From assembly GCA_037013495.1 (NCBI GenBank), contig CM072801.1, positions 10,650,501 through 10,714,500 on the forward strand: a stretch of DNA of 64,000 bases, given 5' to 3'. This document shows, in pieces, positions 16,500-29,900 of the stretch; positions within the stretch are counted from its first letter, which is position 1; each line of letters opens with the position of its first letter. The notes beneath the pieces were generated by a model. It worked only from the letters and a program-made list of their open reading frames with translations. It made no database searches and was not told the origin of the DNA. Position numbers and translations under genes: made by a program. Source of the stretch: Hippophae tibetana (taxonomy: Eukaryota > Streptophyta > Magnoliopsida > Rosales > Elaeagnaceae).

Positions 16500-16940
16500 T
16501 CTAAAACACACATCGGCACCTGTGTTTTTTTGTGCTAATCTTTTTGCAGTTGATTTGTAAACGATCTGATTGGCGGGGAGCTTATTGGAACGTTGGTCTG
16601 GAAACCGCTCACACTAATTTTAGAAACTGTGAAAACAGAGCAGATACTCGTAAGTAAAGTACTTTGGGGCAATATCTTAGGGAGAGTAACATAAGACCGA
16701 GTTTGTACTTGAACATTTGATTTTCATAGTAGAAAGTTAGGTAGTCCGGTGGACCGATGGTTTTCCTCTAAGGTCATTGTTGTGGCCTAGGTTGTTTCCA
16801 CCTAAAAATATCATGTGTTATAATTTCCGCACTTTACTCTTACACACGATTACATGCTTGGCCGCTTTGTTTAGGTTAGTAAATTATAAATTAATAAAAA
16901 TTAAAAATAACCTATTCACCCCCTCTAAGTTAATCAGGTC
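16500..16940 (+). mobile_element. LTR-retrotransposon relic
   Basis: An island of balanced composition in AT-rich DNA. It contains TTCCGCACTTTACT followed downstream by AACCTATTCACCCCCTCTAA. That combination is common near the downstream ends of plant Ty1-copia LTRs. No second LTR, primer-binding site or coding domain is visible nearby, so this is at most a solo or truncated LTR. Confidence 0.4.
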
Positions 16941-17829
16941 TATATTTTACAAACTTTCAATTATGAATAATAACTAAACACTTTTAGTTTTTGAAGTAAC
17001 TATAGGTAATAACCGATATCAAAAGCTATAAATTTATTTAAATACTACATTTTGTATATATATAAAGATAAATACATTTATAGATTTTTGAAGAAAATTA
17101 AAACTAAATATATTATTATTTTTAACTTGTAAAGATTTTTTTATTAAATTTAATGTTTTAAACCATTTTAAATTAAAAAAAAGTTAAATTTTGATTTTTG
17201 AAGTTTCAAACGGATAATTATTATTTGATGGCGATTTTTCAAATTTATACGTGACAATTTCAATTTTGGTTTCGAGTATGTAAAATACTATCTAATTCAA
17301 TTTCTCTCTAATGATATTTATACTTTTGTCATTTACTTTGTGTGTATTGTAATTATAATTTATGTGATATCTATTTTTATTAACATTAGGTAAAATTGTC
17401 ATTAATGGATCTAAGAGATGAACACATAGTTTTTAACTCTTCAATGCTTAAGTCAATAAGAAAATAATGAAATCAATTTGATGGTTATTTCTTATCGAAA
17501 TATGATTGACTTATTGTAATATAATAAACATATATTTGTAATTATTTCTTCAAAATAATTATTAAACTATTATCTTTTCATTGATATTATCTCGCATTCA
17601 TAGTTATCTAATAATTAAATACTTATTGAGTTTGGCCTATAAGATTATTTATTGATTAAAATCACCCTTTGCTTAATAAGTAAGATGTATAAAATTATTC
17701 CCAAAAATTTATTTATTAAAAAATACTTAAAATTTCATCAAATTTGAGTTATCAAATCATTTCATATTTTTATATATAAAAAATGTGATGGTAGGTCGAC
17801 TACCACCAAGTTGTTCTTCTTGTTTTTTT

Positions 17830-18720
17830 TTTACTTTTTATTATTTTGTGTTAATAAATATTAAAATATTTATATAATAAATTTGTTTACACCAATAAAT
17901 ATCAAAATATTTATATAATAAATAAATTTTATGAATAGTTATTTCGTATAATCTAATTGTATAATAAAGTGTGAATGTTAGTCGACGATCATCAACTGTT
18001 TTTTTGTTATTTTTTACATTAATAAATATTAAAATTTATATAATAAATATATTTTTAATATTTTGTGTCGGTTTTTTATAACAATAAATACTAAAATACA
18101 TTTTTTATGAATAATTATTTTATATAATGTAATTATTTTTATTACATTAAGGGTAACAATTTATACAGTTAGTGATTACCTTTAGTATTTGATCAATTCA
18201 CTTATGAGCATATCATAATTTTATTTTTATATTTTTTTTACTTTTGTTATTTTTTAAATCAATAAATATCAAAATATCAATATAATAAATATTTTTTTTT
18301 GTTTTTTCTGTTATTTTTTACAATACCAAAATGTCTATATAATAAATATATTTTTTATGAATATTTATTTTATATCATGTAATTATTTTTATTACATCAA
18401 TGGTGATAATTTCCACGGTTAATAATTATCCATTTAATAAATATTCAATCAATTCACTTGTAAGCACATCATAATTTTGTTGAATATCCTTTTAATAAAT
18501 ACATTTTTATGAATATTTATTTTATATCACACAATTATTTTTATTACATTAATATTGATAATTTATACGATTAATGATTATCCATTTAATGAGAATTCGA
18601 TCAATTCAATTGTGAATATATAATATTTTTGTTGAATGTTCATATAATAAATGCATTTTTATTAATAATTATTTTTATTACATTAAGGTTGATAATTCAT
18701 ATAATTCATGATTTCAAAAA
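17830..18720. repeat. Degenerate AT-rich tandem array
   Basis: Several diverged units share two words in order: ATATAATAAATA(TA)TTTTTATGAATA and TAATTATTTTTATTACATTAA, followed by GATAATTTATACG or close variants and AATGATTATCCATTTAAT. The second word recurs near 18122, 18367, 18528 and 18660. Spacing varies between about 130 and 245 bp. The array has no coding frame. Confidence 0.65.
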
Positions 18721-21700
18721 GTAAAAAATAATAGTTAACTAATATAAACATTTTGAAGTAAAAAATATCTATTAAATTCAATCAAGTTATGTCTATCTTT
18801 CATGTAAAATTAAATTCTTAGATAATAAAAATTTAAATTTAAATAAGCTCATATATTGTTATGTTATATTTGACTTATATATTAAATAAATTTATGTAAT
18901 AATTGTTAATATCTAGATAAGTCATTCATGTTTATATTATTTTTGGATTATATTTCTCATAAAATAATTATTATTACATATTTATTTATGATTAAGGTAA
19001 CAAATTAATGAACTATTTATTTTAAGAATATATTTTTAAACTAATTTATAAAAAAAATTAACAATTTTTTTAATTATAATAAATATAAATTATAAATTTA
19101 TATTAAAAACTTACTTTTTTATTTTATAAAATAAAATAAAAATAAAAAAATTATTATTATTATTTAATAATTAATATTATTATATATTTATTAAATTTAA
19201 ATTATTAATTTATGTAATTGTACATATTCAAAAAGTAATAGTTTTAAAAACTATCTTGGGAGGTTTTTGCATGAAAATACCAATCAAAGTTCGGTAAAAA
19301 AATGCCAAAACTTTTCCGTGAAGTTGGTAGCACATGTTAAAAAAAGTTAAATTTGATGGACATTTTTAGCATTTTAAAAAGATCAACAAAATATAAAGTA
19401 AAGTTGGATATCCTAGGTAATAAGAATTAATTTATTTAGAATTTCTCTTCACTACCAATTATTTTTCGGTTCAAATATAATACTTAATTTTATAGTATAA
19501 TTCTACTAATATATAAAATTTTATTTTTACCCTCTTTAAAAAAACATTCACAACATAAATAAACATAAATTTTTTAACATTATAAAAAAATAAACACATT
19601 TTTTATTGATGAAGTTTAAAGGTTAATTTATGTAATAACTTTAAAATGTTAATTTTTTAACGTCATAAGAAATTAAATATATATTTTTTAATTAATGAAG
19701 TTAAAATGTTAGTTTTTTACTAATAAATTATATATTTTCATTGTTATTCTTGTTATAGAGTTATTGAAAAATCCAAATATATATTGATTAATATTTTAAA
19801 TTCCATAATTTTTTTTTAGAGTCGTTCATCAAATAAGATTGATATAAGGAATTTTTTTTGGTTTTAGACATCAAAAGATATTAAATAATAAAAGATTTCA
19901 AGTGTCCTCTAATAGAAGTTATTTATATACCGAAGTATCCAAGATTTTAGCCTGCCAGTTGGGTGTGCACTTAAGTAATGCGCGAGATCTCACGACTTGG
20001 ATTCCTAGGCCCTAACAGCTATGATAGTTGGATTCTTCTTATTTTAATTTAGGTTCACACGTAATTACAAATGTAACCTTATTAGACTATGTCTAGCTTA
20101 TGATTGAACAAAATATAACTTATTCTAGTATGGTAAATGATTGAGGTTAAGTTATAATTAAAGATAATTAATTCTTGTTGTTCCGATTGCTTTGTCTTAA
20201 TAGATAGATAATAGGTTAGAAAATTAATATTTGCAAAAGTATCAAAATCCGTAATATAATTATTAAAAAAGACTTATAATAAGATTGGTTGATAATTTAA
20301 GCTACTAATTTTACAATTTTATTCAAAAAATGGATATTTTTATTCACATTAATATGTCAATTTAAGTTATTATTTTAAGTGAGATTTAATTCATATAAAT
20401 TTATAATCTTGATTGATATAGAATTCACTCTACTAAAGCTTTGAAATTATATTTTTATATGCTCAAAATAATAATGAGTTAAATGAGAAATTGAGTGTAA
20501 AGTTCACACAATTAGAAATAAAGTCACGATTGTTTTGCATTTGTTCTACATGAAAAAATTAACACATTAAAGATTTTATATAATGTTTGATTTCTTAAGA
20601 GTGTTAACCTAATATTCCAAAAAGACTCCATGTATATGGGTGCACATGGAGTGTAAATCGTAACATATTTGACCTGAAAATGTACGAATTCAAATCGTGT
20701 GTCCATATGTTTTATAGACATAAATATTGTTCAATTTTAATAAAACTCATATAATTCAATTTTTGCTACACAAATTTTTTTTCCCAATCTCCTAATAAAA
20801 TAAACATTATGTGCCATAGTTAATGATATTTATGGCACCGACTGTAGCAATTTTTGTAACAACTATTAAATGTCGGTGTAGTTTTGGCATCCAATAATCG
20901 CTTTTGAATATCTGTAAATTGGTTTTGCAGTTGAGAAATAATACACAAAAAAAAACTATTCTCTTAAAAGATTTCCTGCAATAATTCTTTCATTTTTAAA
21001 AAATTCTTACTTTAGAACTAAATTGTGTGCGATAAAAAATGAATAAATAATAATTTATTAAAATAGTATTCTGCGATATTCAAGTATTATTATTGATCGT
21101 TTTATTTTGAGAAGTATTTTTTTCTTTATTTCTCAAACACTCTATGGGAGAATTTTTTTTATTTCAATGAAATCATATAATAGGAGACTCAATCTTTTTT
21201 TTAATTTCTTTATTTTCATTGTAAATTTACAAGTTTATTTTGATATTGTATTTTGATTTATTTTAATTTTAACACAAAATAAGTTATTGTTTGTGCACTA
21301 CAATATTTTCTACTAATTGTGCTAAATATTATAAAATATATAATAACTCGTGATAGGATGAACCACTACGTTATCAATACCCACATTGGTTTTGTTTTGA
21401 CCATGAAATATTAACTCCTCATTTTTAATTATTAAAAATTTGTGATAAATAACATTCTATTCTTTCAATGTAAAATCATATCATGTATTCTAAAATTTAC
21501 TTCTAACATGGATTATTACATTGACAAACACTAACATATATTCTACAAGATTTTAAGCTGTTTTTCCTTCTGTCAAGTGTCACTACTTATTCCTTAAAAT
21601 ACTTTCTTATAAAACTAAATTCCCTTTTAACGTAAGCATAAAGCAGAGTTTTTCTTAATACATGAGGTGTTAGACGGGTACGAAGATTGTGTAGGAGGAA

Positions 21701-22348
21701 TAGATAAGTTGTGGCTAGGATTGGTTTAAGATTTCTTAATCGATAGTTTTGGGACTTAGGTTAAATTAATTACAAGGATGTCTATATATGACCACCAAAG
21801 CTTAACGTAGCTTTAACTTTAAGCCTTGTTGGGTCCTCAGTGGATTTCTCTGAAAAAAGGCCATGAGTTTGCATGTGTTTAAGTCTGACAAGAAATAGTA
21901 CAAGAAGCACTCAAACTTTGCACAACCGTCTTCTATATTTTAATTTTATGACTAGTCTCTGACAAATTAATGCACCCAAACAACTGATCATTCTTTTAAT
22001 ATCATTTTCATTTTACACATTTTATTTTTCTTGTCTTTTTTGTTTTTTTATTTCATTGTTTGTCTCCCTTGCTTCTTGCTTTCTATATAAGGTTTGACCA
22101 TGTCATGCACTCACCGTTAATGTTATCAATTTGGCAATCCTAGCCGTTACAAAAAAATGTACATTGGTTCTGGATATTTGGTTTTATATAGATCGACAAT
22201 AATTTAAATATGTTAAAGAAATAAAAAAAATATTGAGATTTTTTTAAGAATTTTTATTCTCTTCGTTAATTGTGACATATCAAAAATAATTCATCTTGTT
22301 TGTTGAAAGGATTTTGCGAATAGCAGCTACTCATTATTGAACATATAG

Positions 22349-23066
22349 TTTTTTTTTAAATACATAATTCTCTATTTTTTATTAAATAAATAAAATATTA
22401 TATGAATAAAATTTAAAATTAAATTCTTAATAATAGAGTGAAAGATCATACACTTGTACTACAAATTAATCTCATACCTAATTACACTTAAATTAATCTC
22501 ATACCCAATTACAAAAAAAAAGTGTATGTCATATGTGGTGCTACTTAATTAAGCTTTGAACATATAGGTTTTTTTTGTGGGTTAATAATACAAAATATGA
22601 GTGAAATTATAGAGGCTCCAAATCATCAAATTTTGTGTAAAAAAAATGCAATTAAGGGTAAAGTAAATTTTAAATAATGTAACAAATTACGACCATATAT
22701 AATATAAAAATCATAATTAAAAAAGGGTGTACAATTAGCTATAGTAATAAGTGTTCTAGCCTTAATTGCATTTTTTTACACAAAATTTGATGATTTGGAG
22801 CCTCTATAATTTCACTCATATTTTGTATTATTAACCCACAAAAAAAACCTATATGTTCAAAACTTAATTAAGTAGCACCACATATGACATACACTTTTTT
22901 TTTTAATTGGGTATGAGATTAATTTAAGTGTAATTGGGTATGAGATTAATTTGTAGTACACGTGTATGATCTTTCACTCTATTATTAAGAATTTAATTTT
23001 AAATTTTATTCATATAATATTTTATTTATTTAATAAAAAATAGAGAATTATGTATTTAAAAAAAAA
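22349..23066. repeat. Near-perfect long inverted repeat, arms ~308 bp
   Basis: The left arm 22349-22657 and the right arm 22760-23066 are reverse complements with about five differences in 308 bp by hand alignment: three substitutions, one single-base A indel and one extra C. The spacer is 102 bp (22658-22759). Each arm also contains a 24-bp direct repeat (ATTAATCTCATACC region). Neither arm codes for protein. A transcript across it would fold into a long hairpin. I see no matching flanking target duplication. It ends 1.1 kb upstream of the GRF start codon. Confidence 0.97.
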
Positions 23067-24205
23067 CAGGGTTTTCCAATTTCTGCAAAACCGAAAAGAT
23101 GGCCTACTCTAAATCACTCATTTTTTCTGAATTTCACATTTCGAAAAAGGTCAAATTGTAAGTGGTGGATAGTACTGGGGTCTGATCTCTGAGGTAAAGG
23201 AACATAAAAAAGTAAAAGTGTTTAGTATCAGTAAAAGCCTAAACTGTACCATCTCATTAGACACCAACTCTTCCAATCTCACATACTCACATACTCACAT
23301 GCATGATAACAATAAGAAACTTTTTTAAAAAAATTACATAAAATAATAAAACAAAACATATATCAATAAAATTAACATTTTAGTAATATTAAGTTATTTT
23401 AAATAATTATAATTTAATTTAAATAACATTTAAATTACTAACATTCAATATAAAATATTAATTAAATTATTTTAAATAGTAAAATATTTAAACTGAAAAT
23501 AAAAAAATTTACTTTATGGTAAAAAAAATTTAAATTGATAACTTTGTTGTTTTGTAAAAATTTAAGCGTGCTTTGCATTTACTTAAAACATTATTATTCA
23601 TTCATATTTAGTTTAATAGCACTTATTTATATATAGAATTATTATTATATGATAATTAATGTATGAAATAATTATTCATTAAATTATTAAAACCTAATTT
23701 TTATTAAGTATAATTATTTATTATATTAATTATTATATCATGACTTATTTTTGAAAAAAAATGTATATTTTTTAGTTTATGGGTTTTTGTAGAAATGTCA
23801 GAGACAGGAACTGCAGAGACAGAAGCCACAGAGAGGTGCAGTCATAAATCATAATATGAACAGATCAGAAAAGAGAGAGAAGAGATGGGCATGCAATAGT
23901 ATAATCAGAACGATTAGTTTTATCTCATGTTCAGAAGATTCTGCAGCTAAATGGTTCCTCAAATAAATATTACCCACTCTTCGTCTCCAACTCAAACCCT
24001 TCAATTATTGTACTAAATACTAATAATTAATTTTCACACCCTTTTGCTTTCTCTGTTTTTTCTTTTTTCTCTTGGAGGGGAAAAAAATACTGAGCTTGTT
24101 CTTTCACTACAGTGATTCTTTAAAGTCCTATACAAGTTTCAAAACTTCCTCACTTTCCTCTTCTTTCTCTTCCTCTTCCTCTACATTTTACTTGTTATTT
24201 TTCTA

Positions 24206-25482
24206 ATGATGATGAGTGGAAAGAATTACAAGTTTCCGTTCACAGCAGCTCAGTGGCAAGAGCTTGAGCATCAAGCTCTGATCTTCAAGTACATGGTCTC
24301 TGGTCTTCCTTTACCGCCTGATCTTCTATTCACCATCAGAAGATCAAGAAGCTATTTGGATCCTGCATTAGCACCTCAACAACTCTTCTCTTCTAATGGT
24401 AAGTAACCCAACTAATCAAATCTCTCTGTTTTTCTCTCTCATTCACTAGTCTATTTTAAGAATCTGTTCTGATGATTAAAGTTTTGGCTTTAATTCTTGT
24501 GGGGATTGTGATTTGTGCAGTTGGGTGGAATTGTTTTAAGATGGGTCTAGGGAAGAACATAGACCCAGAACCTGGGAGGTGTAGAAGAACTGATGGAAAG
24601 AAATGGAGGTGTTCAAAAGAAGCTTATGCAGATTCAAAATACTGTGAAAGACATATGCACAGAGGTAAAAACCGTTCAAGAAAGCCTGTGGAAGTTTTGA
24701 AAACAACTAGTATTACCAACAAGAACTTGTATTCTTCACAAGCCTCTTCAACTACTCATTCACTTTCTTCACTGTCCCCTCATGATCACCCATTTCTTAA
24801 TTATCATGACTCATCATCTTCTTCAAGATCCACTACAGGGTTAGGTTTGTCCAATCAAGATAGCAATACTACTTTGTTTTTGGACTCTGGGTTCTACTCT
24901 CACAGTACTGACACAGATTATAACAGGTTTAATTTGCCTACTTATAGAAAAAGTTCATTTTTTTTATACATACGATATTTACCAATGATATTTTGTTCTG
25001 TTTTAATACTGAAAAACAGAGGCATCTCTGTTTATGGAGTGAAAGCAGAGGAGGTGGATAATGAGCATGGCTTTTTCCCAGAACAACCTTTAGGGACAAA
25101 TATGAGAGATTTCTCAGTTTCTTCATCTATGAATGAGACTTGGCAACTCACACCATTGAATATGAGTTGTTCTTCGTCTTCAAAAAGCCAAAGAAGTAAA
25201 GAGGGTTCTTACTTGCAGCTTCAGAGCTTCAATGATAGTCCTAAAGAACAGAGTCAAGATCATCATCAACAGTATTTCGATGTATTAATGAGTAATAAAA
25301 TTATAAAAAATGAAAGGAAAGAAGAAACCCAGAAAACCATTCATCGTTTCTTTGATGAATGGCCAATTAGGAAAGAAAAAGATTCATGGCTTGATTTAGA
25401 TGATAATAAATCTTCAAAACATGGATCTGTTTCCACTACCCAGCTCTCTATATCCATTCCTAGCTATGACCACTTCGCATAA
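24206..25482 (+). CDS. GRF: Growth-regulating factor (QLQ-WRC), 3 exons
   Basis: Plant transcription factor that works with GIF co-activators to promote cell proliferation in leaves and other organs. Exons 24206-24398, 24521-24926 and 25020-25482 give 353 residues. The QLQ domain (about 12-46, [12 protein letters not shown]) binds GIF. The WRC domain (about 79-121) has the C3H zinc finger Cys85, Cys95, Cys106, His109 and a basic RSRK signal. The C-terminal half is Ser-rich and holds the FFD motif (HRFFDEWP) and the TQL motif (TTQLSISIP). The mRNA has a miR396 site at 24672-24693. Three in-frame ATGs stand at the start; the first is used here. A pyrimidine-rich leader precedes it. Intron 2 is 93 nt, lacks an in-frame stop and keeps frame if retained. 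Subgroup (GRF4- or GRF5-like naming) is not settled. Confidence 0.93.
24672..24693 (+). promoter_or_regulatory. miR396 target site in the GRF coding region
   Basis: Twenty-two nt at the conserved GRF position, just after the WRC zinc finger, encoding the RSRKPVE segment. Its core CGTTCAAGAAAGCCTGTGG is the established plant miR396 target, so the transcript should be cleaved by miR396. Confidence 0.93.
24927..25019 (+). other. 93-nt frame-neutral intron 2 of GRF
   Basis: It starts GTTTAATTTG and ends AAAACAG. Splicing joins TATAACAG to AGGCATCTC. The intron is a multiple of three and has no stop in frame, so retention adds 31 mostly hydrophobic residues. The translated intron resembles no GRF segment, and its T-rich composition with GT-AG ends argues that it is normally removed. 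Confidence 0.75.
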
Positions 25483-26911
25483 CTTTCATGGTAATTGAAT
25501 GTTTGATTTGTTTTTGTTTTTTTGAAGATTTTTACTGATCAAGGTGTGATCTTTGGATATAAGGTTCAACTTTCTCTCTGTCTTGTTTTGCAGATGATTT
25601 GGTACCTTTTCATTTATTTTAATTTTTTTTATTAGGATAAATTATTGAACCTACGTGTTATGTTATATGACTGTTTCTTGAGTAAGGTCTATACTGTAGT
25701 AGTGGTCTGTTCTGCATTTTTATGTTTGAATATATTGTTAATCAAGGATCCTATTTTTCTATTAACAGATTACTTTCTTACTTTATATTCCTCTCCCTGA
25801 TATTATAATTTATATAGTTTGATCAGTTTAAGAAAGACTACCGAACTGATATATTAGTAACCTATGGTTATGAGATTATTTCACTCTTCTATAACATGTT
25901 CGAATCATCTGAAAATATTTTCGTGTGAGCATTCTTTGTTTTCGTTCAAAGTTTTTCTTTGTTTATCACGCTAACCAATCATAATTGAGTTGGACTATGT
26001 ATCTAATGAAATCGTGTCATATTTGTAATATAATAGTAACCATGACAGCCTTCAAAATTAACATGAGATATAGATATAACTTTTAAAATGGGTGGGTTGG
26101 GTCAAGTTTGGGTCAAACCACCAATAAGTTTAGCCCTAACTCAGACCTTACCCATTTAATAAATAAGCCTGTTTATTACAACTCAGACCCAATAAGTCAA
26201 GATGGATAGACTCGTTTACGACCCAACCTCTTAATTCTCAACACGAACCCACATAAAAACCTCAAATTTGTATCAAGTTTGCAAATTATAGTGCATTTTT
26301 TGTTAATGGGTCAACCTGTATGATTTAAACCATTTAACCCCAACCCAACCCATTTAACAAACGGGTGGGCCAAGACACGTTGACCTGTTTACAATCCAAC
26401 CCATTTAACACCTCAACCCAACCCGTTTAAAGATACCAAGTTCGCAGGTTCGCTTGTTGTTTCAGAAGTTGCTTAAAAGGTGTAAATTAGAACGAGATAT
26501 CACGTTAACTTATTGCACAAGCTATTAACTTAGGAGGTTAAAATGGTATTAGGATGGGATAAGTTTTACTTCAACTTACCAGGACATATGAATAGTGTCT
26601 GCCTGCCCCACTTCTCAGATAAGCCTGAACTACATTCACTGACAACGAGCCATCAAACAGCACAAAACATAGGAGTTGCGTGTACTTTGTTGTGCCAAAT
26701 GGGGAAGAAAAAAAAATGAAAGAGAGGTTATGGCCGCTATGCACCATTAACTAAATGTTACTTCTATGAACATACTATTTCAGAGTACTATGGTATCAAT
26801 TTACAGCCCCACCTCCCATCCAGCTTACTGACATACTTCCTTGCTTCATCACTCTTCGAACTTTGGCAGAAGTCTCAAATTGGAATGAATTCTGGCTGCC
26901 TCTATACTTGG
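25483..26911. other. 3' flanks of the convergent GRF and CTR9 genes
   Basis: The two genes converge here. The sequence holds their probable 3' untranslated regions and the repeat at 26060-26440. No other gene is supported. Confidence 0.7.
26060..26440. repeat. Dispersed repeat rich in ACCCAACCC
   Basis: GGGTGGGTTGGGTC near the left end is mirrored by CAACCCAACCCGTTT near the right end, with CCCATTTAAC words between. Its composition differs from the flanks. It looks like a decayed non-autonomous repeat; the family cannot be named from sequence alone. Confidence 0.5.
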
Positions 26912-29900
26912 TCATTCATCCTCATCTGACTCTGATAATGCCCGTCTACGTCGGCTAATATTTGATGAAGGTGCAGTCTTGAAGATAAAAGGTAAAAGTC
27001 ATCAGATCCAGCATAAAATGGGAAAATAATTGTATTTTGATGAAAATACTAATCAGAAAGGAATCTGTGATTAAAATAAAAATTGAACTTAGGAAAAGTT
27101 GGCCAGCTATGTATTGGTACCCTCAGACATCTATTGGAATGCTTATAGCTACACAAATGACAAGCTTAGGTGCAATGACTGAATATGATTGCCAATACTG
27201 TTTACTTAAGATTTCAGCTTAGTTGGATTTTGTTGCCAAAATTTAAAAGCTGAATTAAGAGAGAAAAGAATTATACCTCGTCCTCAGCATCAGAATCTTC
27301 AAGCCCAGCAGCGGCAAGAGGATCTGGAGCATTTTCTTCTGCGTCTTCCTCTTGATCATTCATCAGACCTGTGGGATCCCCATAATTCACTTTTACATCA
27401 TCTTCCATCTCTCCTTGATCATCCATCATCTCCACTTCTGCTTCCTCTGTTTCATAACGTGATCCAGAATGTCTATCCTTCTTTCTCCTCTTTCCACCTT
27501 TTTTTCTTCTTCTCTCACTGTTTCCACCATCATCCTCATCATTGTCTGATCTTTCTCTTCGCTTAGAACCAGGTGTGTTACTCTTCCATTGCTCCTAAAA
27601 AATCACCCAATACAGACAAATCAGAGTAAAATTTTGGAAAGCAAATTAAAAAAAATGAAAAGAAAAAATCCCTAGTAATGCAGTCTTCTTCAGTACAACT
27701 TGTGAAATTGTCCTGCTAGAGTACTTTTATCGCTTTATGCTTTATGAACTTTAAGGGATCTTGTTGTCATACATATCGGTATCTCTCTCTTTTAATTAGT
27801 TTGTCATGATAAACCCATCTTCCCCAAATATGGATCTAAAAGTCAAAATCTCCATAGTTTTATGATGTCATAATCCACGGATACATTCAATGGCCTGGCC
27901 CCTTGAGTAAGCTTGAACTATTTCGTATACAACAAATGCAGATCGACAACAATAGTTCAATATATCCATTCATAAATTTATACTAATTCTACCACAGGTG
28001 ACGTGGATTAAGCCTAGTGGTAACTCATGAAGGTCCAAAGCATAAGACCGATTTTCAAGCCTACTCTCCCTCTTGTTCTTAATCACTCCACAATCAAGAA
28101 GAGGGAGAAAATGCTGATTAGCACCTTCCAGAGGCAAATGAAAATAGATATAAGGTATGCTTCTCTAAGCGTGCTAATGTTAAATTTTCATATATTCCTA
28201 TGGTTAGTGGATATTGTCAGACACGCATCAAAATAAAACAGTCAGTCTGCATTGCAATTACCTTTATGCGTTCGAAGTGTTCCTCTTGTTGCCTTACTCG
28301 CTTTAGCTCATCTTCCCGCAATCTCTTTTCCATCTGCATCCACACAAGTATCAGAAGTACAAATGAAAAGCTTCCCATGTACCTACATAGAACATGCTGA
28401 TTATGCTTAGAAAATACAGAACAATTGTAGAGCGAACCTGAAGTTTCCTTTGCTCTTCAGCTTTACGCCGGGCTTCCTCAGCCAGTGCCATCTGGCGCAG
28501 AGCTTCTTGTTTGTGCCGGTTTTGTTGTTCATCATGCTCGGCTTTTTTTAAATGAACTCTTGCTGCCTCAAGCAAGTGCTGACAATACTCAACATGGGTG
28601 TCAATTTTCTTTTCATCAAACCCATGAACATGGAGGTTTGAAGCAGCAGACAACTGCTTAAATACACGAACAGCATTCCCTAGCTCTGTGACTGTTGCTC
28701 GCACCTATTGCTCAAATATGGAAAGAAAATGACTCATTTTTGTTCTCTCGAAACATGATTTATTGATAACTACAGCCAAAAATGTGAGCTAGACAAATAA
28801 TTTTGAGATCCAAGTAAATGCCAACCATATTATATTCTTATAAAAGAGCTAAAGCATTCTAGCATGGAATTGAAGTGTTGAAGCGATACAGTTGCTGACC
28901 ATACACATTTACTAGCATCTTTAAAGGGAGAATCCATAATATTAATAATTACAGAATCATTCATGACCCAAAGTATGACTTCTCCAGCTCCCACTTAGAT
29001 TGCACTTCTCATAGATCCTATGAAGCTATTAACATTTGTTTTCTTATAACCTTCTGCCATCTTTTCCATCCGTTTAAAGCATGACAAATCAAACATCTAG
29101 CAGACATCCCCCCATCCCAAAAGCATAAATAATATATCAGACTATTAGTAAAGAAATTTCCAATACTAATCCTGCTCAGTACCACAGAATTACTTCTCCG
29201 CTATTAACAATCCTGCATAATATATTTTATGATCATAAATCGATTTTTTAATAATGCCCAGAGGTATCCACCTTCATTACCCTGCTTCCTAATCTAAAAA
29301 CATGATATCTGGCAAGCAATTGCAATTTTCATTAGACTGTTACGACAAAAGCACTCCAAAAATGTTGTGCTCAATAGTAAAAAATAAGTCAGAAGAGACA
29401 AAAGGTTCAAGTAAATATTTGAAAGAATTGGTGCTTTATAGTGTGTGTATGGATATAAACAGCAAGGAATATCTGGATCGTAAGATTCTTTCAAACCTCA
29501 TCTGCAGTTTTCTTTTCCTTCTGCAGAGTTAAAGCTGAGAACTTTTGCATTACAACACCTGCATCAAACCTCAATGTATAATTTGAAGGTGCAAGATGGA
29601 TGGCTCTCAGTAAAGTCTTTTTGCAGTCTTGCCATTGTTCAGCTTCATAATGAGTACGAGCTAAATAGAGAACAATTTGAGAGTCTGTGTTATAAAAGAA
29701 CTTCCTCAGGCAATTTTGATACTGAAAGAAAACATGTCATCAGCACACAGTAATCAGAGAAAATCATAGCATAAAATAAAGTTAAATGAGAGAAAATCAT
29801 AGTACAAAATAAAGTTAAATGAGATATGTTCACCATTTTCACTGCCAATGAGAAATTTCCTTGCGCAAAATAAACATGTGCCAAGTTTATCCAGACATCG

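Larger units (their letters stand above)
14190..22348. other. AT-rich gene-free spacer
   Basis: No supported gene on either strand. The few short open frames here are hydrophobic low-complexity translations of AT-rich DNA. Recognisable items are a short tandem repeat at 16134-16217, an LTR-like relic at 16500-16940 and a degenerate array at 17830-18720. Small islands of more balanced composition near 19970-20060 and 21640-21860 are unexplained. Confidence 0.75.

Noticed and set aside
22555..22580. GAACATATAGGTTTTTTTT in the inverted repeat as a target duplication of 22339-22357
   Set aside because: The similar words are at the left border and inside one arm, with nothing matching at the right border, so they do not bracket an element.
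24472..24520. Upstream ATG giving a hydrophobic N-terminus to the GRF exon 2 frame
   Set aside because: This is intron 1 read through; the acceptor at 24519-24520 joins the QLQ exon in frame to the WRC exon.
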